DNA from: Margaritifera margaritifera
Lineage: Eukaryota; Mollusca; Bivalvia; Unionida; Margaritiferidae
Assembly (NCBI GenBank): GCA_029931535.1
Contig: JAQPZY010000853.1
Span: 310,001 to 374,000, forward strand
Reading direction: 5' to 3'
Length of the DNA: 64,000 nucleotides
The notes under the pieces are model-generated. The model worked only from the letters and a program-made list of their open reading frames with translations, made no database searches and was not told where the DNA came from. Both the position numbers and the translations under genes were made by a program. Shown here in pieces: positions 1-12,010 of this stretch; within the stretch, counting starts at the first letter, position 1, and each line of letters begins with the position of its first letter.

Positions 1-385
1 ATACGCGAGGTAGTCTAGGAGACCCCTTAAAGAACTAAGTTCTAAAATGGGGGAAAGGTTACCATATGGAATAAAATACAGAACGGATAGTGCAACTCCG
101 AGACTTAATTATGAACTGCAGAATGGAGACCGCTAATGCGGTAAGTTGCTACAGGCACAATTTCTCTGGTGATGTTTCAGGCAAATGTCTACACAGTATG
201 GTGTCCATGAAAAAGATGACTGTTCAGGCAAGCCTAAGCGATGCACAGACTGGAGTTCAAAGGTCATACTAACCCTTTTCTCAACTCTGTGGGAGAATGT
301 ATTCACATCGATTGGACGGTGATTTTCGGCACAAAATAGCGGTAAACAATAGCGACAGGACAAGTAATTGCTGCTATTAAAAGTT
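1..385 (-). repeat. DIRS-type terminal repeat, right end of an element running off the left edge
   Basis: Homologous to 16365-16745: both carry a 'cccttaaagaac' block, 'gaaaaagatgactgttc', and 'ctctgtgggaga/gatgtattcacatcga' followed by a 'caatagcgac/caatagcaac' end. The 16.4-kb copy is the right inverted terminal repeat of a DIRS remnant, so this is read as the same end of another copy. By analogy its coding strand is minus. The small ORFs here have no protein-like content. Confidence 0.6.
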
Positions 386-2383
386 GCCTACATGTTAAAC
401 ACCTTGTGCATAAACATGTTCTTTTCAGCTCAACATCTGTGGGGAAAAAAAACATTGAAAGTCTAAAGATGAAAAGAGATGAGAAAGATAAAAGTTAAAA
501 TAGAACCATCCCTCTAGATGGAAGGAATCATTGTAGATTCACCATCAAAAAATTCACAATGGGCAATGCTCACCTTCTTGGAATAATAGAGATAAACTGC
601 CTAGTCACATTCCATACGCCTGATGAAGTGAGTGTAACCACATTCAATGTCCAAAGTCACAGTGAAGCTTCAGAAAACTGGGTCCATAAAAAAAGATGGT
701 GTTACTTAAACAGGACAGTTTATTCTATTCCAAATTAACATAATTTCTGATCTAGGTTACTGAAAATGCCAACTAATTGTAAAATGTCAGCCAAAGTCTA
801 AAGCTCCAGTCAAGGCTGGTTTTTCAACTTCACTATTTATTCTTGCTTCAAGTCAATTAAACCAATCCATATGCAATCAATACAGAGCCTGAACACTATT
901 TATTTGTACTGCCATTATAATTGATATCAGTTGCTAACACTTAATAATATAGTGAGGTAAACAGGAAATAAACAGTCTGGGTTACTTTGTCAATATTAAG
1001 TTGTTAATCACCATAGCTAAGTTTGTCTATTTTTTTCTCTCCATCACCAATTCAAAAGGAAAATGACTGAAAATATTGTTGGTACTCTACAATACTGAAA
1101 CAACACCAAGACAAAGATTCTTACCGACACAACATTTACTTCATTTCAAAAATAAAATAGTAAATCCCGACTTTCAAACCATTGTTTGGGGAGATCTGTC
1201 ATTTATAACCAGAATGTTAATACATGGATCACTCTTATAATCAATGTCTTAAATGGATGAAATTTTGAGCGAGTCGAAGAGTTCTAAGTAATACTGATAC
1301 CTCTTGCTTTTCTCTGCTTACACATCTTTTTCACAGATGAATTTTTCAATACAATGATATTCAATATATTTGTATGTGCTCACTAATGCTTGTGCATATG
1401 TTACGGTCTTGAAACTTTGTTTGATTTTCAGAATCACTCAATTCCTTAATGTTAAACCAAATTTTATCACGTACTGTATATACAGTATATACTGTACATA
1501 ACAGAAGTTAGATCAGTTCCTGTAAGTGAGGTACCTTCTCTAAATAAAGCCAATATTATTATTATTATTATCTTGTATATAATATCGTGACCTCTATTGT
1601 GACCACCTGTCTTCACACTTTATTGTTTACCAGTTTGGATATTGAACTGCCCAATTTGCACAAAATTTATCCATTGTCAGTAATTTGGCATCCAAGTTTA
1701 CTTTTACACCACAATAATAATTTTCTTTATAGTGGGTAATTTGTTGTGAACACTGGATGTATATTGGGTATGCTTTATTTCAGCATGCAAGGAATGACAT
1801 AAACAGTTGCCATGGCAACAAACTCCTGCATAGAATTTGTAAAAACCAAAACAAAATTACATATTTTTAAATATTCTTTTATACTGAACTTTCTTGTTTC
1901 TTGCCAAATAAGTCATGCTATGTTTTTCCTCACCTTATGATTGAGAAAACCTGGATTTTCTCGTTATTTGGCTTAGAATGTCCAAGTTGAACATAATATT
2001 GGCATAACAGGTATTTTGTTTCCAGTGAATTGTCAAGACTGAATACTTAAAGTCGATAATTTTATGTTGTATATTCTGTGTTAATTTATTTCTAAAATAT
2101 ACTCAAATGGTCTTAAACATTTGCAATATAAGAACTATTTTGGTCTAGCATCAAAATATGTTGAAATTTCCAGCAAAAACATTGGTTACCTTAGTAACAG
2201 TTCAAAAATGCAGTGATAATATTAATGTATTGAAGCTGATTTTATAACATCTCCCAAAAAAACAAAACTTTATGTTGAGCTCATATGAATGCCTTTTGCT
2301 CATGTTAAAAAAAAAAGTTGAATGAAAGCTGATGATAAAAATGTGTAAAAAGCATGAAGAGAAAAGCAGTTTAATCAGTCATA
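386..2383. other. No gene seen; AT-rich intergenic DNA
   Basis: No ORF of note on either strand. It holds a near-palindrome at 1471-1499 built from 'actgtatatacagt' and a short ATT microsatellite at 1554-1572. The rest shows no structure I can name. Confidence 0.5.
1500..1572 (+). repeat. Possible SINE/LINE 3' tail ending in (ATT)n
   Basis: The 'gttcctgtaagtgaggtacc' then 'taaataaagccaat' sequence running into (ATT)n resembles 3' tails of L2/CR1-type retroposons and SINEs that use them. Only the tail can be seen. Confidence 0.3.
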
Positions 2384-2607
2384 TATACCGTATATACTCG
2401 CATATAAGCCAGGTCCAAATGCAAACAACACAGACCCTGATCTGCCATCGCATAATGCGCCAGCAGATCAGAGTCTATGTTGTTTGTTCTATTGATTAGT
2501 CCTTACAAACTGCATAGACCCAGATCTGCTGGTGCATTATGCGACGGCAGATCTGGGTTTATGCAGTTTGCAGTTAGTATCGGCTTATACGTGAATATAT
2601 ATGATAC
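2384..2607. mobile_element. MITE-like element made of two tandem hairpins
   Basis: Bounded by imperfect inverted ends ('accgtatatactcgcatataagcc' type on the left, 'ggcttatacgtgaatatat' on the right). Inside are two successive hairpins of about 65 nt: 2422-2486 (arms caaacaacacagaccctgat / atcagagtctatgttgtttg) and 2506-2570 (arms caaactgcatagacccagat / atctgggtttatgcagtttg). Both have near-identical loops around 'cataatgcg'. An inverted, partly deleted copy lies at 56057-56222. Confidence 0.75.
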
Positions 2608-3005
2608 TCTCCAACCAAAATTACACCCATCAATTATACACCAAAATAAAGGGAATTACAGGTTCTTTTAATACCTAAGATAAATACAATCTTTTTTAAA
2701 TAACCATGATTACCGGTAAGGAAAATCTGGGAAAAAATATATTTCTTAAAAATCAAACCCTGTTCAAAGTATGAAACTGTAGAGTAGAACCATTAGTATA
2801 ACATTATGAACTGCTGTATGAAGATTTATATTTAGAACACGTCTTCAAAAACAATGAAACAGTCACAAAGGTCAAGACATGAATTACATACTGCTCAGAA
2901 GTACTGAACAGAACAAAGAAGATAAATTTATCTTTCATTTCTCATTGTAATTATGCAGATTAAGACATGCAATTATCACATGAATAATCTGAAATATTAA
3001 ATTTT
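2608..3005. other. No gene seen
   Basis: AT-rich sequence without a protein-like ORF or recognisable repeat. Confidence 0.4.
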
Positions 3006-3221
3006 TTTTGTTGTTGTTTCTTTTTGTTGTTGTTGTTGTTCTTTCTTTGGTTTCAAAGGCACTTTTAACACATTATTAGCCATATCATGCAGAGGAAATG
3101 GGTGCTAAGTGCCTTTCCCCAGTATACAAAGGCAGTAGCCCTGGACTGACCTTGGCAGGTATCAAACCAGTGACCCTTGGATTAGAAGTTTGTTACGCTA
3201 CCAACTGAGCTACAATGGCTC
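3006..3221 (-). repeat. tRNA-derived SINE
   Basis: On the - strand it starts with a tRNA-like head: an A-box-like 'tagctcagttggtagcg' and, about 35 nt on, a B-box-like 'ggtttgatacc'. A body with 'ggaaaggcacttagcaccca' follows, then a (GTT/AAC)n-rich tail at 3006-3045 (+). A second, more diverged copy lies at 27459-27650 on the + strand and shares head, body and tail. Confidence 0.8.
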
Positions 3222-3309
3222 CATCTGGCAGATTAAATGTTTTGCCTAATGGGAGTCATTATATATCATTTTAATATGAGAAAATAATAACAAGGAAGAA
3301 TATCATCAT

Positions 3310-4500
3310 TACTGACACACGGATTACCAAGAGAATGATGCTCTACTGGGTGAAGAGAATTTCCAGAGTTCAAGATAAGACCATTTCTTCCTTTTAACTG
3401 CCAATTGCTGAAACCACGTGGTGGACATATTGGATGTCAGATTTGGCACCAGTTTCATTTAGGACCAAGTAAATATCATTAAAAGTCTTTTGGTGGAAAC
3501 CCTATTTCAATATGACCTTCCATTCAGGGTGAGTAGCCACAGCAAGATTTTCATATTGGATGTATGATGGCACCATTTTCATTTACGACTAACTAGGTAT
3601 CATAAGAAGTCTACAGGTGAAGATCCGGCCATGTTGATATAACCATCCATTTGGAAGGAATAGAAATAACCATACTTTCAATATGGCCACCATTGTGGTC
3701 ATAATGAGGGTCAAGTTGCATCATTATCATTTAGGACCAACTAGATATCATAAGAACTCTTCTGATGTCAAAATGAATTTCCATTTATGAGGAGTAGAGA
3801 TAACAAGATTTTCAAGACGGCCACATATTAGATGTCAGATCAGCACCATTTTAATTAAGGATCAACAAGACATTATAAGCACCATTTCCATTTAGGACCA
3901 ACTAGACATCATAAGACATCTTTTGGTGAAAGCACAATGTTGATACGACCAGCCATCTAGAAGAAGTAGTGATAACAAGATTTTCCAGATGGTCATTTTC
4001 ATTTACTACCAACAAGACATCATAAGACCAGACAGACATCATAAGAAATCTTTTAGTAAAAATCCAATGTTGATGTGACTATCCATTGAGGAGGACTAGT
4101 CATAACAAGATTCTCAAGATGGCAGCAGTGGCTGCCATACTGGATGTCGGAGCAGCACCATTTTCATTTAGCACCAACTAGACATCATAAGAAGTCTTCT
4201 GGTGAAAACCCCATGTCAACATGTTTTGTTCAGGAGAAGCTGGGATAAGAAGATGTGGCCATATTAGACATCAGATCAGCACTGTTTTCAATTAGGAGTA
4301 ACTAGACATCATAAGAAGTCTTCTGGCGAAAACCCCATGTTAACAGGACTTTCCATTCTGCAGGAGTAATGATAACAAGATTTTCAAGATGGCTGCCATG
4401 GTGACTATATTTGACATCAGATCAGCACCATTTTCATTTAGGACCAACTGGACATCATAACAAGATTTTCAAGATGGCCTGTCTGAAAATCAATATGGTT
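3310..4500 (+). mobile_element. Core-repeat (pearl/Helitron-like non-autonomous) element, first half: ~146-bp tandem units
   Basis: A head ('gatgctctactgggtgaaga', then 'tttccag..ttcaagataagacc') is followed by about eight degenerate units of roughly 146 bp. Each contains 'aagattttcaagatggc', 'ggccatattggatgtcagat', 'cagcaccattttcattta', 'ggaccaactagacatcataa' and 'gaagtcttctggtgaaaacc'. There is no coding capacity. The same unit recurs at 6.4, 25.6, 27.7, 35.3, 42.2 and 63.2 kb, always in this orientation. The array passes without a clear border into the divergent array at 4500-5290. Confidence 0.85.
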
Positions 4501-5398
4501 CTTTGGTAACCCTGAGTAACAGTGGTCATATTTCATCGCAAATCAGCCTCATTTGTACAAATAAAAGGCCATTTTCTGCCTGGATGCTGTCAAATTGGGA
4601 CAAATTCTTTTCAGCTTTTTTTTTAAAAAAAGCCAATTTAAAATGTTTATATTTTTAGTAAGGGCAGATATATTGAATGGCAGCTCAGCATCAATTGACC
4701 AAAATAGAATGCCCTTTATTCCAGAAAGCTTTTTTCTTGTCAAAATTGGTCAAATTGTGATGACAATTTTTTGGGAGAAGATGTGACTTCATTTGTTCAA
4801 ACCTGAAAGCCCTTCATGCCAGCATGCTTTATGCTAAATTTGGTCAAATTCTGCCGAGCACTTTCTGAAAAATCATTCCAAGGCTTTTATTTTTTTTAGT
4901 AATGGTAGCCATATTTGATAGCAGAGTGGCATCATTTGTACAAATATGATTGCCCTTAATGCCAGGATGCTTTTTGTCTAATTTGGTCAAATTCTGTTGA
5001 GCAGTTTTTGAAAAAAAATATTGAAATGTTTTTCTATTTTAGTAATGGTAGCCATATTTGAATGCAGATTGGCATCATTTGTATAAATCCGATAACACTT
5101 CATGCCAGTATGGTTTCCATCAAATTTGGTCAAATTCTGTTAAGCAGTTTTGGAGAAGTCAATAAAAAAAAATATAGTTTTAGTAATGATTGCCGTATCT
5201 GAGGGCATCATTTGTACAAATTTTGAAAGCCTTTAATGCCAGGATGCTATTTGCCAACTTTGGTCAAAACTGGTCCAGTGAATTTTATGAAGTTTAAAAT
5301 AGCAATTGTTGTGGATACACCAAACATGATGGATGACATATGCTGGGCCATACAATAAGTTCAAATGGCCATACAGCCAGGTGAGCAAATAGAAATCT
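4500..5398 (+). mobile_element. Second core-repeat array (~150-bp units) plus 3' tail of the same element
   Basis: Four to five units contain 'ggtagccatatttgat', 'ggcatcatttgtacaaat', 'cttcatgccagcatgctt', 'atttggtcaaattctgt' and 'gagcagtttttgaaaaa'. Spaced motifs (GCCATATT, GGCATCATTT) match those of the 146-bp unit, so the two look like diverged versions of one scaffold. The tail at 5325-5398 has 'gatgacatatgctgggcca', 'aagttc' and 'ggccatacagccaggtgagc', a degenerate 3' hairpin of the kind expected at a Helitron-like end. Confidence 0.75.
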
Positions 5399-5559
5399 CA
5401 CAAAGGTATGCATTCAAACACAGAAACCATTGATTATCTATTTTTAAAGAGCATTGTGCCTACATGGCTTGGAGAGGTTATGAATAACTGCTATGGTTTT
5501 GGCAATTAGCATGTCTGCTACAACATTTAATGTTCTATGTCATTAATATGTTGCTCTCA

Positions 5560-5895
5560 CTCAGTCACAACCTCATGCAAGACTTTGATCATGTAAGCCA
5601 ATATTCCAAGTTTATCACAATCAAATCAGAAATATGGCCTCCAGAGTGGAAACAAGCTCATTCAATCAGAAGCAAGATTACCTCAGTAGTATGTGTGGAT
5701 CTTGCTGGTATCTGAACTCCTCCAAGATATTAATGATGTAAAACTATGTTCCAGGTTTGATCAAAATCAGATCAGAAACATGGCCTCTAGAGTTGTTACA
5801 AGCAAATCTTGATGAATGGACAACAGCTGACGGATAACAGACAACTTATGCAGGGCCATACCACAAGCTTACTTGGAACTGAGCTAAAAGTTGAG
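5560..5895 (+). repeat. Tail of another core-repeat element (two partial units)
   Basis: Two related stretches, about 5606-5680 and 5752-5830, share 'tcagaaa(t/c)atggcctc(c/t)agag' followed by 'acaagc'. They end in 'gatgaatggacaacagctga', 'acaacttatgcagggccata' and 'gaactgagctaaaag', the 3'-end style of the pearl/Helitron-like elements elsewhere in the window. Confidence 0.6.
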
Positions 5896-6368
5896 GAGCT
5901 GAAAAGGAGCAGGCCTCTGACAAAACCTCACATAAAATAGAGTTTAAAATGATGACTTACAAATCTATAGGAATCCAGGTGCTATAGCCATCTGGTATGA
6001 ATCTATCTCACTGATATGGTGCCATTATTTCTAGTTTCAGTTCTTTCTGATCTGTTAGCACAATCCAGCAATGAAAACATAATAGATCTAAGTCAGTCAT
6101 TCATGTGTGAGATTAACCTATGAGCCACATGTATCTGTTGCATTATAACATGAATGTCCTAGGTACAATATCCCATGGATACCTTTAAAAGATGCAACTT
6201 TTGCCTAGTTACTTTTTGTGTGTGTACAATTTCAGCTATAATATCACAAAACCAATGTCTGCAAAATAATAAATACCAATATAATACTCACAATTAAATG
6301 TGTGTTTGTAAATTTTGTATGCACCCCAACCCACTCCCAGTAGCAACAAATAATCTGAAGTCTACAAA
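5896..6368. other. No gene seen
   Basis: AT-rich spacer between two repeat elements; no protein-like ORF. Confidence 0.4.
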
Positions 6369-7552
6369 GTAAAAAAAAAAACAAGAGCCCTCAAAAGGAC
6401 TGATGCTCCACTGGATGAAAAGAATTTCCAGGAAGTCAAGATAAAACCATTTCTTCCTTCTAACTGTCAAGTGTTGAAACCATCTCTGATATTCTTTAGT
6501 GATAACAAGATTTCAAATTAGCTGCTGTGCTTCACATATTGGATGTCATCTTGGCACCATTTTCATTTAGGACAAAGTAGACATCATTATAAGTCTTTGG
6601 GTGAAAACCCCATGTCATAATGATCATCCATTCAGGGGGAGTAGTGACAACTAGATTTTTAAGACAGTCATTGTGGCAGCCATATTGGATGTATGACTGG
6701 CACCATTTTCATTTAGGATTAGAGATAACAATATTTTCAAAATATGACTTTTCATTCAGGAGGAGTAGCAATAGCAAGATTTTCAAGATGGCTGCTGTAG
6801 TGGCTATATTGGATGTCAGATCGACACCATTTTCATTTAAGACCAACTGGACATCATAAGATGTCTTCTGGTGAAAACCCTATGTCAATATGACTTTCTG
6901 TTCAAGTAGAGCTGTGATAGCAAGATTTTTAAGTTGGCTGCCATGGTGGCCATATTGGATGTCAGATTGGTACCATTTTCATTTAGGACCAAGTATACAT
7001 CATAAGAAGTCTTTTAGTGAAAAGTCCATGTTAATATGACTATTCATTGAGGAGAAGTAACGACAAGATTTTCAAATTGGATGTCAGATCAGCACCATTT
7101 TCATTTAGGACCAACTGGACATCATATGAAGTCTTTTAGTGAAAACCCCATGTTGATATGACCATTCATTCAGGAAGAGTAGCATCACAAGATTTTCAAG
7201 ACGGTCTCTGTCTTGGCCATATTGGATCTCTGAGTAGCACCATTGTCATTTAGGACCAACTAGACATCATAAGAAGTCTTTAAGTGTTGATATGACCATC
7301 CATTCAGGAGGAGTAGTGATAACAACATTTTCAAGATGGCTGCAATGGTGGTCATATTGGACATCAGATTAGCACCATTTTCATTTATGACCAACTAGAC
7401 ATCATAAGAAGTCCTTTAGTGCAAAACCCATGTTGATATGACCATCCATTCAGGAGGAGTAGCAATAGCAAGATTTTCAAGATGGCCACTGAGGTGGCAA
7501 TATTGGATGCCCGAGCAACACTATTTTCATTTAGGACCAACTATAGTCTGAA
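6369..7552 (+). mobile_element. Core-repeat element: head plus about seven ~146-bp units
   Basis: The head 'aacaagagccctcaaaagga' then 'tttccaggaagtcaagataa' matches the heads at 27.66, 35.32 and 42.21 kb. Units follow with the same internal order as at 3.3 kb. The array stops at 'ttaggaccaactatagtctg' with no recognisable 3' tail, so this copy is probably 3'-truncated. Short ORFs here are translated repeat. Confidence 0.85.
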
Positions 7553-8394
7553 CCCATTCAACTATGAATCGTACACCACCTCCAGTCTTCGAAAGAATTT
7601 ACCTGGCACAGTTACTATCTAGCTGAGGATTATTTAATCCCTTTATACCATACAAATATTTCAAACCAAACCTTGTTCCATCCATGCTAACTTTTTTACT
7701 TTGGAAAAATAACATTTATTAGGCTGTCCTTGTCCTATAAATAGCACTTCTTTAACATTGCACTCGCCGTTAACAACATTACTCTTCCAAATTAAAAAAG
7801 TTTTTGTGTCATTAGGTAGAACCTTCGTACCTGGGTCTGTGACATAATCACAATTCATTAGAGACATAAGCAATAGACATTAGAATCTCTTATTAAAAAC
7901 ACAGGGGCTCATATTGTTGCTTACAATTTACCTGTCAGTCATACATATACTATAAAAAAACTACAAGGGAGGACACTTCTCACCTTTCTCGCGCGACCTA
8001 TTTAAGAATCAACGCTGATATTTTAAGCTACACTTCACATAGCGTAATAAATTTGTTACCGATGTTTAGCTCAGGCATTCGACATTTTATGCCTACACAA
8101 AGTTTGACTTACTACCTTTGACTTCTGCCCCCATATTGGTCGACTGAAAATCAGGTTATCGGTAGGCGTAGTACGTACAATTTAGCACACTCCAATGAAG
8201 AGAAAAAGTGAAGGAGATGTAAAAAGTTATGTTTATATGTGATGTAGTCAAAAATATAAGGTTTTTCTGGTCTTTGTAAGGGTGTTTTGGGTCTGGCGTA
8301 CAGGTTTTTGTCTCCGGAGGTTGACAGGTATGCAGTGGATGTATAAGAACAGTAAACCTCAACTACAATGCAGAGGTGAAACAACTCACCAATG
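7553..8394. other. No recognised gene; small CpG-containing patch at 7975-8130
   Basis: The patch with 'ctcgcgcgacc' and 'cattcgacattttatg' is less AT-rich than its surroundings and could be a promoter or first exon, but I see no clear start codon, splice site or protein match. A 77-aa minus ORF at 8151-8384 has no recognisable content. Confidence 0.3.
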
Positions 8395-8600
8395 TTATTG
8401 ATACATCAATATTTTTGCTGTTTCAATACAAATATTGCTACTAAAGGCGGACAATCAATTCAAAAGGATATTTACCTTATAAAAGTTACTTTTAATATTA
8501 AATGGCCATGAATAATTATCAGTTGTTTGCCTCTTATTCTGTATTGATATGTATTGTATTGTAGGGTGTGTTTCACAATAAATATTGATACCAGGGATTG
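8395..8600 (+). repeat. Dispersed repeat, copy 1
   Basis: Shares an ordered set of motifs with 49455-49620: 'ccttataaaagttactt', 'tcagttgtttgcctcttatt', 'tgtattgtattgtagg' and 'tattgatac'. Both copies begin and end near GATAC words. There is no coding content; it may be a short TIR element. Confidence 0.5.
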
Positions 8601-11335
8601 ATTTAGCCACTGGCCCGATGACCTGTGGGTTGTGAGTTTTGAGTAGAGCCAGTTAATACTGACAGCCACAGGCCCACGGGACCAGTTACATTTTCCTAAG
8701 TTGTTATTAAATAAATTCTATTAAATCATGATGTTTCATCTGACAATATTTTCTGATGCCAACTATGTTCCATTATTTTGTCAAATATCTTAATGCAGAT
8801 ATAATTGCATTTTATATAGACTGATTGTACGGTCTTTTGCACTAAATAATACCATCAAAAAGTTGTAAAAGTATATTATATACACATTGAATAAGGATGG
8901 CTCACACTCAACAATATGTTTTAAACCAGTCTAACCTAACTTCATTTTTGTTAAGGTACCACCCCACTTTTCTTAATGTTAAACACTGGACAAGTTTCAT
9001 TATGATTCCTTGTATAAAATTCATTCCAACAAACATCACCAAATTCGTTATTACCTATGTTTGCACATATCAATAGTATAGCTTTCAATCTTTCCAGTTA
9101 GGGTTGGATGTATTATCAATGTTTAATGTGCATAATTATAATCATTGACATACAGCCTTTGAATTCTATGGATACTTGCCATTAACGTCACTCAGTGTCC
9201 TCAATGTCATGTCAACATAAAGACAAAAGTGCATGTATATATGTTCACTCCATTCTGTGCAAATGGAGATCTGGTTCATATTAACACAATACCTAGCTTA
9301 TACCTAAGTTTTACATCAATAATATGTTACCAAATCTGGTGAATGCTGACTTCACCTCTGACTACATCAACTTTGAAACCCACTGTATTTTCTGCATGTT
9401 TTCTGACAGTATAAGATCATCAGTTGTTTTCGGTCCAAAAACATACAAAAACATTTAATTCAGTGTCCGAAAACAAATGAACACAAAAATCCAAGCTTAA
9501 GTAACTAAACCCACACATATGACATTATGCTATCTTACAAGTCACACAGTAACATTATCCAACTTGGCATACATTAATGAATGAAAACTATAATTACTTG
9601 CCTTGTTTGATACCTTCCAGTCCATAAGAAAATGGAAGTACATGTATATTGAAAAACATTAACACATGAAGCGAAAGAATCCATGTTTTACCATCGTGAA
9701 GACCCATGAAAATCTACATAAACATAACTCAGACTGGTCACAGAGTTTGTCATTAAATAAAAGCAAATGAGAATAAAAATAATGGACCAAATCTCAGCTG
9801 TAATTTTCCAGAGTCAAAGCAGTAGTGTATTTCATTAGCAGATGGGAGAGAAGAAGGTCAGTCTTAAATATTATTATCACAAATAAAGAATCAATTAAAT
9901 TTTGTGTGATCCAGCACCACAACTTATACAACACTAATAGCAAACTAACTTACATTCCAAAACTTATAAAATTCATAACAATATACTCTTATCAACACAT
10001 GAAATAAGGATATGTTGTGTACTAAGTTACTTTTAAAAAAATAGTACAGTGGAAGTGTTAAACAAAATTTTAGTGATGAAGTATTTGACTTTAATGGGTT
10101 TCTCTTTTAATAAAGGGTGACATATTCTTCCAATGCTTTTATGATTTAGATTTTTTCTCTGCAGGTGGGTAATAATTAGTTTTAAACAAATTGTATTAGT
10201 TACATGTATTATCACAGTTTTATTGATCTATTATGAACAGAAACCCAATTTTTTTGAAAAGTTTTCATCATGGAGAATGTCATTTTTGCATACATGGTTA
10301 GCTGCATACATCCTGGAAAGTCGAACAGTTTGCCAGCACATTTGCTATCTTTCATGTTGTTGGCGCTTGGTTTGTAATAAACAACAAAAGGCTATATTAA
10401 CTTAATGCTTTTTAGATGGAGGCCTTCCTTCCCAGGGCCACACGACTTTTGCCATTCTTGTTATTTACCTGAGAAGAGGATGGAAACATTGTGCGACATC
10501 TACTGGTCGCTTTGTCTCATATCCTAGCAACACGCAAATAGCCCATTGATGTATTAAGCTGCTAACTCCCTCATCCTTGACTTATGCTATATGTCTAGTT
10601 GTAAATTACTGTTCTTTCATCAGTAGATGCAGTCTGATTACTCATTATTATCATCCCTGTTGGAGCAAGCTTGTTGTATACTCCTTGTGTGGTGATTGGT
10701 CTGATTATGCACAAGGCCCATGTACTGCCAGTTGGGATGCAAATTCTACATGGGAGCAACCACTTTTATCATACATGCTCTCTCTCTCTCTCTCTTTGTT
10801 CAAACTAATTGTATCGAGCAATGAAAATGGGTAAAACTTTCTAATTTCATAACATTAAACACGACCATATCAACATACTCAATGTTGAATATTTCTGGAT
10901 ACATAAGATACTGAATATGTATTTTCTACTGTAAAAAAAAATAATTTTCTGGCTGATATTTGAGAATTAAATTGGCAGCTATCATAAAGCAATAAATTGA
11001 CATTATTTTGACACATCTCGCAAATGACACATTAAGCCAATATTGCCTGTACATGAAAAAGACTGTACATGTAAGTTACAGAATACTGTCATAATCCTGT
11101 GTTGTGTAAATTACAATATTTAGCATTTTTCCTAGCATATTAGAATACTGTCTGCCAAATATATGTACTTGATAAGAGAACATTCATCATTATTGTTATA
11201 CTGGTATCAAGCAATTTATTAAGTAATATTAATTAAGAGTACTGTGAATAGTACATTATATGCCCGCTCCATGATTAACAATCTTCTATGCAGGCACCTA
11301 ACACACTAAACTTAATGTGCAGAAACCATTATTTT
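8601..11335. other. No gene seen
   Basis: Long AT-rich stretch without a supported gene. It contains a (CT)n run at about 10776-10796. The ORFs at 9825-10007, 10033-10215, 10223-10405 and 10577-10834 are short and low in complexity or unlike known proteins. Confidence 0.45.
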
Positions 11336-12010
11336 CATCTTATACTTACCGATGACTGCCTCCTACCTTTAGACCCAGAATCCATAGGTTTGTTTACATA
11401 GTTTGGTCAAGGAACTTACTCTACAACAAAAGTTATTCTGCAAAACCAAATTTCTTGGACCACAATGACCCTGACCTTTGATCTTCTGACCTCCAAACCA
11501 ACTAGCCTCTTTCTTGCCTTAGTGCATGCTCTCTACAAAATTTGATCAAGGTTTGTGGTCTAGAACTAAAGTTATTATGATAAAGCCATTTTTCTTCTTT
11601 CCATCATATTGACCTTTTATTATTTTGACCACAATATCACTAGGTTTCCTACTTACCCTATGTGCAAGTCATCCACTAACTTTAGTGAAGGTACATGGTC
11701 CAAAATTGAAATTTGTGTGCAGAAACAATTTTTCTTTCAGTCAGTGATCTTGACCTTTGACCTTTTGATAAATAATGTTTTTCCTTACCCTAGGTGCAAA
11801 TAATAAACAAAGTTTTGGTAACTGTAGATGGTGGATAACTCTAGTTATTGTGCAGAAATAATGTTTTCTTCCAGTTACCCTGACCTCTGACCTTTTGACC
11901 CCAAAATCTATTGGGTTCTTCCTTACACCAAGTGCAAGCCATCCACAAAGTCTGGGAACTGTAGGTAGTGGACAATTCAAGTTCCTGTGCAGAAACTAAA
12001 TTGGTACCAC
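11336..12010 (+). repeat. Core-repeat array of a separate family, ~135-bp units with TGACCTTTGACC-like motifs
   Basis: About five units carry in order 'tgacctttgaccttttgac', 'caaa..cactaggtttc', 'cttaccctaggtgcaa', 'catccacaaagtttgg', 'aaggtacatggtc' and 'aaagttattgtgcagaaac'. The clearest TGACCT repeats are at about 11469-11495, 11748-11768 and 11879-11902. The ORFs here (11609-11803 +, 11741-11980 -) are translations of the repeat. Confidence 0.8.

Noticed and set aside
3310..7552. CRISPR-like or centromeric satellite interpretation of the repeat arrays
   Set aside because: Units are about 146 bp, degenerate, contiguous without unique spacers, and dispersed with heads and tails, so they are mobile-element cores.
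8151..8384. 77-codon minus ORF next to a small CpG-containing patch, as a possible first exon
   Set aside because: No recognisable domain, no convincing start context or donor, and overlapping ORFs in another frame.
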